A program made the translations under genes and the position numbers. A DNA stretch of 36,271 nt from positions 1,143-37,413 of the forward strand of contig NZ_AZUY01000058.1 of assembly GCF_000513935.1 (NCBI RefSeq), given 5' to 3'. The notes under the pieces were generated by a model. That model had not been told where the DNA came from. It saw only the letters and a list, made by a program, of their open reading frames with translations, and ran no database searches. Numbering within the stretch: position 1 is the stretch's first letter; the number at the start of each line of letters is the position of its first letter. This document shows positions 22,762-30,310 of the stretch, piece by piece. The DNA is from Mesorhizobium sp. WSM3626. Lineage in GTDB: Bacteria > Pseudomonadota > Alphaproteobacteria > Rhizobiales > Rhizobiaceae.

Positions 22762-24834
22762 ATGAAGAAGCTTGCCGCCATTGCCGCCCTTTCCGCGTCG
22801 ACGCTTGGCCTGTCGGCCGGGGCATCCTTTGCCGACTACACACTGAACATCCTGCACATCAATGACTGGCATAGCCGCATCGAAGGCAACAACAAATATG
22901 AGTCGACCTGCTCTGCCGAGGAGGAGACCAAGGGCGAGTGCATCGGCGGCGCCGGCCGGCTGATCACCGCCATCGCCCAGGAACGCAAGAAGCTGGAAGG
23001 CCAGAACGTGTTGCTGCTCAGCGCCGGCGACAATTTCCAAGGCTCGCTGTTCTACACGACGTACAAGGGCAAGGTCGAAGGCGAGTTCCTCAACGACATG
23101 AAGTTCGACGCCATGGCGCTCGGCAACCATGAGTTCGACGACGGCGAAGCCGCCCTTGCCCCCTTCCTCGACATGATCAAATTCCCGGTGCTCGGCGCCA
23201 ACGTCAAGGCAAACGCGCAGTCCAAGCTCGGCGACCGCGTCAAGCCGTCGATCGTGATCGAGGTCGGCGGCCAGAAGATCGGCATCATTGGCGCCGTCAC
23301 CAACGACACGCCCGAACTCGCCTCCCCCGGCCCCAACATCACAATCGAGGACGACGTCAAGTCGATCACGGCCGAAGTCGAGAAACTTAAGGGAGAAGGC
23401 GTCAACAAGATCATCGCCGTCACCCATATAGGCTACAACAGGGAACGCGACATCATTGCCAAGATCCCCGGCATCGACGTCGTGGTCGGCGGCCACAGCC
23501 ACACGCTCCTGTCCAACACCGATCCGAAGGCGGCTGGCCCCTACCCAACGTTGGTCGACAACCCTGGCGGCTACAAGGTTCCAGTGGTGCAGGCGGCGTC
23601 CTATTCGAAATATCTCGGCGAGTTCAAGGTGGTGTTCGACGACAATGGCGTCGTCAAGTCGGCGAGCGGCGACCCGATCTATCTCGACAAGTCGATCACG
23701 CCCGATCCCGCGGTGCTCGCCCGCATCAAGGAACTCGGCGCGCCGATCGAGGCGCTGAAGAACAAGGAAGTGGCCGAGACCACCGACGTGATCGACGGCA
23801 GCCGTGAGAGTTGCCGCGCCAAGGAGTGCGAGATAGGCAATCTCGTCTCCGACGCCATACTCGACCGCGTCAAGGGACAGGGCGTCGAGATCGTCATCTC
23901 CAACGGTGGCGGCCTGCGCGCCTCGATCGACAAGGGCACCGTCACCATGGGCGAGGTGCTGACCGTGCTGCCGTTCCAGAACACGCTGGCGACCTTCCAG
24001 ATTTCCGGCAAGGATCTGGTCGCCGGGCTCGAAGGCGGCCTCAGCCAGATCGAGGACGGCGCCGGCCGCTTCCCGCAGGTCGCGGGGCTCAAATATTCCT
24101 TCGACAAGTCGGTCGCGCCCAATGCCGGCCGCGTGAAGTCGGTGGAGGTGATGGAAAACGGCGCCTGGACGCCGATCAATCCCGACAAGGATTATCTGGT
24201 CGCCACCAACAACTATGTCCGCCAGGGCGGCGACGGCTACAAGGTCTTCGCCGAAAAGGCCAGGAATGCCTATGATTACGGCCCTGGCCTCGAACAGGTC
24301 GTCGCCGACTATCTCGGCGCGCACCGGCCCTATACGCCAAAGCTCGATGGCCGTATCACCGAGATCGCCGCGACGACAGCGGCAGCTCCCGCCGCCGAGC
24401 CGGCCAAGCCTGCCGAACCAGCAAAGCCGGCGGAGACCGCACCGGCAGCGCCGGCACCGGCCGAGGCCGCCAAACCGGCCGCACCGGCGATGCCTGAACT
24501 GCCTGCCAACTCAGGCGATATCGCCAACACGCCGCCAGCCATATCGACGGAAAAGGCACCCCCGCCGCCGGCACCTGCCGAACCGGCAAAGCCTGCCGAG
24601 ACCGCCCCCGCGCCTGCCGCTCCCGCCCCGGCGGCGCCAGCAGAACCGACAACGCCCGCTGAAGCCGCGCCAGCCACCGGCAGCCATGTCATCGTGGCCG
24701 GCGATACCTACTGGGATCTGGCAAAGAAAGCCTATGGCGATGCGACCAGGTGGAAACTCATCTATGAGGCGAACAAGGGTCAAAGGCCGCATCGGCTTGT
24801 GCCGGGCGCGACACTGACCATCCCCGCGAAGTAA
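22762..24834 (+). CDS. Periplasmic 5'-nucleotidase/UshA-like phosphoesterase with C-terminal LysM
   Basis: 690 residues. A Sec signal peptide ends near SFADYT. The calcineurin-like metallophosphatase domain (about 27-310) shows the metal ligands in ILHINDWHSR, SAGDNFQGSLFY, LGNHEFDDG, AVTHIGYNRERD and GGHSHTLL. The 5'-nucleotidase C-terminal domain (about 330-530) has SNGGGLRASIDKGTVTMGEV and LPFQNTLATFQISGKDL. An Ala/Pro linker of about 100 residues (540-640) leads to a LysM domain (about 642-690, HVIVAGDTYWDLAKKAYGD). It should split nucleotides to nucleosides in the periplasm while LysM holds it to peptidoglycan. Plain UshA proteins lack LysM and are about 550 residues. GGGAGACGAAG precedes the ATG; a strong terminator follows. 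Confidence 0.92.
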   Translation: MKKLAAIAALSASTLGLSAGASFADYTLNILHINDWHSRIEGNNKYESTCSAEEETKGECIGGAGRLITAIAQERKKLEGQNVLLLSAGDNFQGSLFYTTYKGKVEGEFLNDMKFDAMALGNHEFDDGEAALAPFLDMIKFPVLGANVKANAQSKLGDRVKPSIVIEVGGQKIGIIGAVTNDTPELASPGPNITIEDDVKSITAEVEKLKGEGVNKIIAVTHIGYNRERDIIAKIPGIDVVVGGHSHTLLSNTDPKAAGPYPTLVDNPGGYKVPVVQAASYSKYLGEFKVVFDDNGVVKSASGDPIYLDKSITPDPAVLARIKELGAPIEALKNKEVAETTDVIDGSRESCRAKECEIGNLVSDAILDRVKGQGVEIVISNGGGLRASIDKGTVTMGEVLTVLPFQNTLATFQISGKDLVAGLEGGLSQIEDGAGRFPQVAGLKYSFDKSVAPNAGRVKSVEVMENGAWTPINPDKDYLVATNNYVRQGGDGYKVFAEKARNAYDYGPGLEQVVADYLGAHRPYTPKLDGRITEIAATTAAAPAAEPAKPAEPAKPAETAPAAPAPAEAAKPAAPAMPELPANSGDIANTPPAISTEKAPPPPAPAEPAKPAETAPAPAAPAPAAPAEPTTPAEAAPATGSHVIVAGDTYWDLAKKAYGDATRWKLIYEANKGQRPHRLVPGATLTIPAK

Positions 24835-24853
24835 CCTCACTTCGCTTCCGGCG

Positions 24854-24891
24854 AGAACACCCGCCTGGGAAACCTGGCGGGTGTTCTTTTT
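24854..24891 (+). terminator. Rho-independent terminator of the nucleotidase gene
   Basis: Perfect 12-bp stem AGAACACCCGCC/GGCGGGTGTTCT with a ten-base loop, followed by TTTTT. It lies 20 bases after the stop codon. Confidence 0.95.
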
Positions 24892-24980
24892 CCAGACGGA
24901 AAGGCGGTATGGTGCGGCCAGACGCAGCATTGAAAAGCGGCGCGCCATCGCTAGTTTCACGCCGTCTCCGGAGAACCCTT

Positions 24981-26042
24981 ATGACGCCTACCAATGTTGT
25001 CGACCCCAAGACGGTCAAGCCGGTCGCCGCGACGGCGGGGCACGCGCCGGCCAAGGCCGGCAAGGTCGGCGTCATGTTGGTCAATCTCGGCACGCCCGAC
25101 GGTACCGAATTCAAGCCTATGTGGCGCTATCTCCGCGAATTTCTGTCCGACCCGCGCGTCATAGAGCTCAACAAGGCGATCTGGTATCCGATCCTCTATG
25201 GGCTGGTACTGACCACGCGGCCGAAGAAGTCGGGTGCCAACTACGCCAGGATCTGGAACCGGGAGAAGAACGAGTCGCCTTTGCGCACCTACACGCGCGC
25301 GCAATCCGACAAGCTGACCGGGGCGTTGCGCGACTTGCCCAATGTCATCGTCGACTGGGCGATGCGCTACGGCAACCCTTCGACATCAAGCGTCGCCGAA
25401 AGGCTGGTGGCGCAAGGCTGCGACCGCATCCTGAGCTTTCCGCTCTATCCGCAATATTCGGCGACCACCACGGCAACCGCCAACGACCAGCTGTTCCGGG
25501 CGTTGATGAAGATGCGCGCGGCACCTGCCGTCCGCAGCGTGCCGCCCTACTATGCCGAGCCGGTCTACATCGAAGCGCTCGCCAGTTCGATCGAACGGCA
25601 CCTGGCGACGCTCGATTTCGAACCGGAGGTGGTCATCACCTCCTATCACGGCATCCCGAAACCCTATTCCGAAAAGGGCGATCCCTACCAGGCGCATTGC
25701 CTGGAGACGACGCGGCTGCTGCGCGAGAAACTCGGCTGGGACGAGAACAAGCTGATCACCACCTTCCAGTCGCGCTTTGGGGCGCAGGAGTGGCTGCAGC
25801 CTTACACCGACAAGACGGTAGAGAAACTGGCCAAGGACGGCATCAGATCGATCGCCATCGTCAATCCAGGCTTTTCCGTCGACTGCATCGAGACGCTGGA
25901 CGAGATCGGCCGCGAAGCAGCCGAGACCTTCCATCACGCCGGTGGCGAAAACTTCGCCCACATTCCTTGTCTCAACGACAGCCCCGAGGGCATGGCGGTG
26001 ATCGAAGCAATGGTGCGGCGCGAACTGTCGGGCTGGGTCTGA
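24981..26042 (+). CDS. hemH: Ferrochelatase
   Basis: A 353-residue enzyme inserting Fe2+ into protoporphyrin IX, the last step of protoheme synthesis, at the cytoplasmic face of the membrane. Family motifs are GVMLVNLGTPDGTE near residue 30, LSFPLYPQYSATTTAT, the catalytic histidine in ITSYHGIPKPYSEKGDPY, the active-site glutamate region SRFGAQEWLQPYTD, and NPGFSVDCIETLDEI. The ATG at 24981 follows GGAGA; a frame open to 24909 adds a non-homologous leader. The N-terminal 25 residues are an Ala/Lys-rich extension before the conserved domain. The FAD oxidoreductase gene starts 52 bases downstream in the same direction and may share its transcript. Confidence 0.97.
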   Translation: MTPTNVVDPKTVKPVAATAGHAPAKAGKVGVMLVNLGTPDGTEFKPMWRYLREFLSDPRVIELNKAIWYPILYGLVLTTRPKKSGANYARIWNREKNESPLRTYTRAQSDKLTGALRDLPNVIVDWAMRYGNPSTSSVAERLVAQGCDRILSFPLYPQYSATTTATANDQLFRALMKMRAAPAVRSVPPYYAEPVYIEALASSIERHLATLDFEPEVVITSYHGIPKPYSEKGDPYQAHCLETTRLLREKLGWDENKLITTFQSRFGAQEWLQPYTDKTVEKLAKDGIRSIAIVNPGFSVDCIETLDEIGREAAETFHHAGGENFAHIPCLNDSPEGMAVIEAMVRRELSGWV

Positions 26043-26094
26043 CGCCGGAACAACACAAGCTCCGAAGCGTTGAGCAGCGCCTCCGGAGAATTCA

Positions 26095-27306
26095 ATGCTC
26101 CGCAAACTCGACCTCAGCACTGGCCGGCCCGTCTGGTCCGCCTATCGGGCGCCCGCGGTGCCGACGGGCAGTCTGACCCGGGACGTCAAGACCGATGTGC
26201 TGATCGTCGGCATGGGCATCAGCGGCGCCATGATGGCCGAGGCGCTGACAGCGGACGGTCACTCCGTGATCTGCATCGACCGGCGGGGGCCGTTGAAAGG
26301 ATCGACAGCGGTAACCACGGCGCTGGTGCAGTTCGAAATCGACCAGCCGCTTTCGGCTCTGTCGAGGATGATTGGCAAGGCCCAGGCACGGCAGGCCTGG
26401 CGACGTTCGCGGCTGGCTATTTCCAATCTCGCCGCCCGCATCGCCGAACTCGGCATCAAATGCGGCATGAGCCGCACCCAATCGCTCTATTTGGCCGGTA
26501 CCGCGCTCGGCCCCTCGGAACTCCGGGACGAAACCGAGGCGCGGCAGATGGCCGGCATCGGCGCGACCTATCTCACACCGGCGTCATTGGCCGAAACATT
26601 CGGCATCGATCGCGCTGGCGCCATCCTAAGCCATGGCAACATCGCGCTCGACCCGCGCAAGCTGACGGCGGGGTTGCTACTCAAGGCTCGGGAGCGCAAG
26701 GCACGTCTCTATACGCCGGTCGAAGCGGCGGCGATCAAGGACAGTGCCGACGAGGTGATCGTGACGACCAGGGATGGCCCCGCCATCACGGCACGGCATG
26801 TTGTCCTGGCCACGGGTTACGAACTGGTCGACATGGTGCCGGCGGCTGCTCACCGGGTCATATCGACATGGGCGATCGCAACCCGCCCGCAAACGCGAAA
26901 ACTCTGGCCGGGTGCGGCGTTTATCTGGGAAGCTTCCGATCCCTATCTCTACGTCAGGGCAACGGTCGACGGCAGGGTCATCTGCGGCGGCGAGGACGAG
27001 GATTTCATCGACGAGACGCGGCGCGATGAACTGATCGGCGACAAGAGCGCACGCATCGCCGCAAAGCTAGGCCTGATGTTTCCGCATCTCGACGTCAGGG
27101 CCGAATTTGCCTGGACCGGATCCTTCGGCATCACGACGTCAGGCCTGCCCTATATCGGCGCCATTCCCGGGCACCCGCGCATCCACGCCGTGTTGGGTTA
27201 CGGCGGCAATGGCATCACCTTCTCGCGGATCGCCGCCGAGATCGTCTCGGCGTCGATCGACGGGCTTGAAGACACAGATGCAAGCCTGTTTGCCTTCAAC
27301 CGCTGA
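26095..27306 (+). CDS. FAD-dependent oxidoreductase (DadA/DAO family)
   Basis: 403 residues. The dinucleotide-binding motif is VLIVGMGISGAMMAEAL with the ribose-binding aspartate in SVICIDRRGP (about residues 35-64). The C-terminal FAD segment is GLPYIGAIPGHPRIHAVLGY then GGNGITFSRIAAEI, typical of the D-amino-acid/glycine/sarcosine oxidase family. It probably oxidises an amine or amino acid; the substrate is unknown. GGAGAATTCA precedes the ATG. The residues STAVTTALVQFEID, where covalent-flavin members of the family often carry a His or Cys, show neither, so FAD is probably bound non-covalently (inference). The 52-base gap to hemH suggests a two-gene unit. Confidence 0.9.
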   Translation: MLRKLDLSTGRPVWSAYRAPAVPTGSLTRDVKTDVLIVGMGISGAMMAEALTADGHSVICIDRRGPLKGSTAVTTALVQFEIDQPLSALSRMIGKAQARQAWRRSRLAISNLAARIAELGIKCGMSRTQSLYLAGTALGPSELRDETEARQMAGIGATYLTPASLAETFGIDRAGAILSHGNIALDPRKLTAGLLLKARERKARLYTPVEAAAIKDSADEVIVTTRDGPAITARHVVLATGYELVDMVPAAAHRVISTWAIATRPQTRKLWPGAAFIWEASDPYLYVRATVDGRVICGGEDEDFIDETRRDELIGDKSARIAAKLGLMFPHLDVRAEFAWTGSFGITTSGLPYIGAIPGHPRIHAVLGYGGNGITFSRIAAEIVSASIDGLEDTDASLFAFNR

Positions 27307-27427
27307 GTGTATACTCGCAAACAATCCCTCATCACCTGATTGTAACGTTCTTGAAACACACTTAAGTCTTTGGTGAAGTTGGCTGCGCGGGAATGGCTTG
27401 CGCGGCCTGCCTCTGAGGGAGAGCCAA

Positions 27428-28378
27428 ATGGATTTCAGTGGTTTCGATATTGCGGTCGTTGTTCTTGTCGCGCTTGTCGTTCTGGTGCTGTTCAAAGGCA
27501 TCAAGACAATTCCGCAGGGATACAACTATACCGTCGAACGCTTTGGTCGTTATACCAAGACACTGAGCCCCGGCCTCAACCTCATCACGCCGTTCGTCGA
27601 CCGCATCGGCGCCAAGATGAACATGATGGAGCAGGTGCTCGACGTTCCGAGCCAGGAGATCATCACCCGCGACAACGCCATCGTCGGTGTCGACGGCATC
27701 GCTTTCTACCAGATCCTCAATGCGGCACAGGCCGCCTATCAGGTTGCCGGCCTGCAGAACGCCATCCTCAACCTGACGATGACCAACATCCGTACCGTCA
27801 TGGGTTCGATGGACCTCGATGAGCTGTTGTCCAACCGCGACGCCATCAACGAGCGCCTGCTGCGCGTCGTCGACGAGGCGGCGCACCCGTGGGGCATCAA
27901 GATCACCCGCGTCGAGATCAAGGACATCAACCCGCCGGCCAACCTCATCGAATCGATGGGCCGCCAGATGACCGCCGAGCGCAACAAGCGCGCGCAGATC
28001 CTGGCCGCCGAGGGCCTCAAGCAGTCGCAGATCCTCGAAGCCGAGGGCCGCAAGGAAGCCGCCTTCCGCGACGCCGAGGCGCGCGAACGCTCCGCCGAAG
28101 CCGAAGCCCGCGCTACCCAGGTCGTGTCGGAAGCGATTTCCAAGGGTGACGTGCAGGCGCTGAACTACTTCGTCGCCCAGAAATACACCGAGGCGCTGGG
28201 CAAGATCGGCACCGCCACCAACAGCAAGATCGTGCTGATGCCCTTCGAGGCGTCGTCTCTGATCGGCTCGCTTGGCGGCATTGGCGAAATCGCCAAGGAG
28301 GTCTTCCGCAGCGAAGGCACGACCGGTGCGCAAAGGCAGGCAGCCCGCCCGCCGGTGGTCCGCCCGAGCGAGAATTGA
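27428..28378 (+). CDS. qmcA: SPFH/Band 7 (stomatin-like) membrane protein, QmcA type
   Basis: 316 residues. One N-terminal transmembrane helix (about 8-25) is followed by a Band 7 domain starting IPQGYNYTVERFGRYTKTLSPG and including LDVPSQEIITRDNAIVGVDG. A long Ala/Glu/Arg-rich coiled coil comes next (about 175-245, ILAAEGLKQSQILEAEGRKE), then a short tail. Such proteins form large rings or cages on the inner membrane and serve as scaffolds for proteases or as lipid-microdomain organisers. The gene is 14 bases upstream of a nfeD gene, the classic partner arrangement. GAGGGAGAG lies ahead of the ATG. No clear promoter is seen in the 121-base gap before it. Confidence 0.93.
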   Translation: MDFSGFDIAVVVLVALVVLVLFKGIKTIPQGYNYTVERFGRYTKTLSPGLNLITPFVDRIGAKMNMMEQVLDVPSQEIITRDNAIVGVDGIAFYQILNAAQAAYQVAGLQNAILNLTMTNIRTVMGSMDLDELLSNRDAINERLLRVVDEAAHPWGIKITRVEIKDINPPANLIESMGRQMTAERNKRAQILAAEGLKQSQILEAEGRKEAAFRDAEARERSAEAEARATQVVSEAISKGDVQALNYFVAQKYTEALGKIGTATNSKIVLMPFEASSLIGSLGGIGEIAKEVFRSEGTTGAQRQAARPPVVRPSEN

Positions 28379-28392
28379 GATAGGCCACTCTC

Positions 28393-28857
28393 ATGATCGA
28401 CCGCATCGTTTCTGAACTCGGCCCGTGGAACTGGATGGTCCTGGGCTTCGTGCTGCTGGTGGTAGAGGTCATCGCGCCGGGCTTCTTCATGCTTTGGATC
28501 GGCATCGCCGCCCTGATCGTCGGCGCGGTGTCGCTGCTGATCTGGGATGCCGCCATCTGGACATGGCAGGTCCAGGTGCTGCTATTCCTCGTGCTGTCGC
28601 TGGTTTCAGCCTTTGCCGGCAAGAAACTCATGGGCGGACACGACCAGCCGAGCGACCAGCCGCTGCTCAACCGCCGTGGTGCGCAGATGATCGGCAGGAT
28701 GGCGACGCTTGCCGAGCCGATCCGCGACGGCCGCGGCCGCATCAAGCTCGGCGACACGCTGTGGCGGGTTTCCGGCCCGGATTTGCCCGCCGGCACACAG
28801 GTGCGCGTCACCGCCGCTGCCGACACCGACCTGGAACTGACGGTGGAACAGGTCTGA
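28393..28857 (+). CDS. NfeD family membrane protein
   Basis: A 154-residue short-type NfeD (YbbK/NfeD1b class, no protease domain). Two or three transmembrane helices at about 15-35, 37-56 and 60-78 lead into a C-terminal OB-fold (about 95-153: LNRRGAQMIGRMATLAEPIR, GDTLWRVSGPDLPAGTQVRV). NfeD proteins pair with SPFH proteins, and the OB domain probably sits on the scaffold ring. The 14-base spacing from the qmcA-type gene and the same orientation support an operon. It ends where a palindromic element begins and faces the KdsD-type gene convergently. Confidence 0.92.
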   Translation: MIDRIVSELGPWNWMVLGFVLLVVEVIAPGFFMLWIGIAALIVGAVSLLIWDAAIWTWQVQVLLFLVLSLVSAFAGKKLMGGHDQPSDQPLLNRRGAQMIGRMATLAEPIRDGRGRIKLGDTLWRVSGPDLPAGTQVRVTAAADTDLELTVEQV

Positions 28858-28892
28858 GTTTTCGGCCCCCAATACCTGAATAGCACCGGCAC

Positions 28893-29060
28893 GAGGTGTG
28901 TTGAGATTCAGGTCAGGCCGAGCCGAGAATGGTGGCCTCCGAGAACCGGAGCGGAGCGGGCATTAAGTCCGTGAGCTCAGTTCTACTGCGACGCAGTAGA
29001 ACGGGGAAGCGCAGGAGGCTGCCGTCCGCAGGCCGGCCTGACCTGAATACCGACACGCCT
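28893..29060. repeat. Palindromic intergenic element between nfeD and kdsD
   Basis: A perfect 14-bp inverted pair, ATTCAGGTCAGGCC (28906-28919) and GGCCTGACCTGAAT (29035-29048), continues outward with an imperfect match of about 11 bases (GGTGTGTTGAG / ACCGACACGCC) up to the kdsD stop codon. Inside is a second perfect hairpin, GTTCTACTGC-GAC-GCAGTAGAAC (28980-29002). It resembles rhizobial mosaic or RIME-like repeats and, from memory, repeats common in Mesorhizobium. It may act as a bidirectional terminator. Confidence 0.75.
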
Positions 29061-30061
29061 TAGGCGGCGCCGATGCGCAGCAGGTCATGGAAATGCACCA
29101 CGCCCAGCGGCATGTTGTTCCTGGTCACCACCAGCGCGCCGATATTGTGCTCGTTGAGCAGCGCGATGGCCGTGCCTGCAAGCGTTTGCGGGTCGACCGT
29201 CTTGGGCGTGCGGGTCATCACTTCGTCGACGATGACGTCGGCCAGATTGCGGTGCAGGTTGCGCGCGACATCGCCGTCGGTGATGATCCCGGCCAGTTCG
29301 CCATTCGCGTCGACGATCAGAACGCAGCCGACCTTCTTCTGCGACAATGTCATCACAGCTTCCGGCATTTTGGTGCCGAGCGAAGCCAGCGGCATCTGGT
29401 CGCCGGCCCGCATGATCTCGGAGACCATGGTCAGGTTGGCGCCGAGCTGGCCGCCGGGATGGAAGGTGCGGAAATGGTCAGGCGTGAAGCCGCGCGCCTC
29501 GAGCAGCGCGATCGCCAGCGCGTCACCGATGACCAGTTGCAGCAGCGTCGATGTCGTCGGCGCCAGGCCATGCGGGCACGCTTCAGGGGTGCGTGGCAAA
29601 AGCAGCACCACGTCGGCCGCGCGCGCCAGCGCCGACGTCTCTCCGGAGGTCACGGCGATGAGCGGGATGGAGAAACGCCTGGAATAAGCGACGATGCCCA
29701 TCATCTCCTTGCTCTCGCCCGACCACGAAAAGGCGATGATGGCATCGTCCTTGGCGATCATGCCGAGATCGCCATGATTGGCCTCGACGGGATGGACGAA
29801 GAAGGCCGGCGTGCCGGTCGAGGCCAGCGACGCCGCGACTTTCGAACCGATATGGCCGCTTTTACCGATACCGGTGACGATGAGCCGGCCCTCGATCTTC
29901 GAGATCATCTCGACGGCCTGGGCAAAGGGTGCTGCCAGTCCGTTCTCGAGTGCCTCGGCAAGGGCCGCGATCCCGGCCTGTTCGGTTGCCACCGTTCTCA
30001 GCGCCGATTCGATCGACGCTTGCCTGTCCAGAGGCTTCTTATCGAGAGGTCTCGCATGCAT
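29060..30061 (-). CDS. kdsD: Arabinose-5-phosphate isomerase (KpsF/GutQ/KdsD family)
   Basis: 333 residues. The sugar-isomerase (SIS) domain (about 40-180) has VTGIGKSGHIGSKVAASLAS, FVHPVEANHGDLGMI and FSWSGESKEMMGIVAYSRR. Two CBS domains follow (about 210-330: LTMVSEIMRAGDQMP, VGCVLIVDANGELAGIITDG and ALLNEHNIGALVVTRNN). These enzymes interconvert ribulose 5-phosphate and arabinose 5-phosphate, the first step to KDO for lipopolysaccharide. The family consensus EAIHGDLG reads EANHGDLG here, a conservative difference. No strong ribosome site precedes the ATG. Its stop codon touches the palindromic element. Confidence 0.9.
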   Translation of the reverse strand: MHARPLDKKPLDRQASIESALRTVATEQAGIAALAEALENGLAAPFAQAVEMISKIEGRLIVTGIGKSGHIGSKVAASLASTGTPAFFVHPVEANHGDLGMIAKDDAIIAFSWSGESKEMMGIVAYSRRFSIPLIAVTSGETSALARAADVVLLLPRTPEACPHGLAPTTSTLLQLVIGDALAIALLEARGFTPDHFRTFHPGGQLGANLTMVSEIMRAGDQMPLASLGTKMPEAVMTLSQKKVGCVLIVDANGELAGIITDGDVARNLHRNLADVIVDEVMTRTPKTVDPQTLAGTAIALLNEHNIGALVVTRNNMPLGVVHFHDLLRIGAA

Positions 30062-30246
30062 GGATGATGCGATTAGCGCTTTGCCGCCCGCCTGTCCAAC
30101 GGAAATGGCCCTCCGGCATCAAGGTCGAGTGTGCGGCGGTTGGAGCAAGGACAAGGATCAAAACACAGGGCACGACCCGGACCCGCATTGTCGCCCGCGA
30201 AAATCGCGTTTGAGCCGGGGGTGATGCGTGCCGCCTCAACCCTCCA

Positions 30247-30254
30247 TTAACCAT
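30247..30254 (+). promoter_or_regulatory. CtrA half-site-like TTAACCAT upstream of the beta-barrel gene
   Basis: TTAACCAT, the CtrA half-site consensus reported in Caulobacter, lies 56 bases before the chosen ATG in the divergent gap to kdsD. Binding is inferred only; an 8-base match can occur by chance. Confidence 0.3.
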
Positions 30255-30310
30255 CCCCATTTACGGTTCGGTAAGTATGGCGCGCATGCGCCGCGCAAGC
30301 AGTGGTGGCG

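Noticed and set aside
22741..24324. 527-residue open frame on the minus strand opposite the nucleotidase gene
   Set aside because: The plus strand encodes an unmistakable 5'-nucleotidase; the antisense frame has no recognisable domain.
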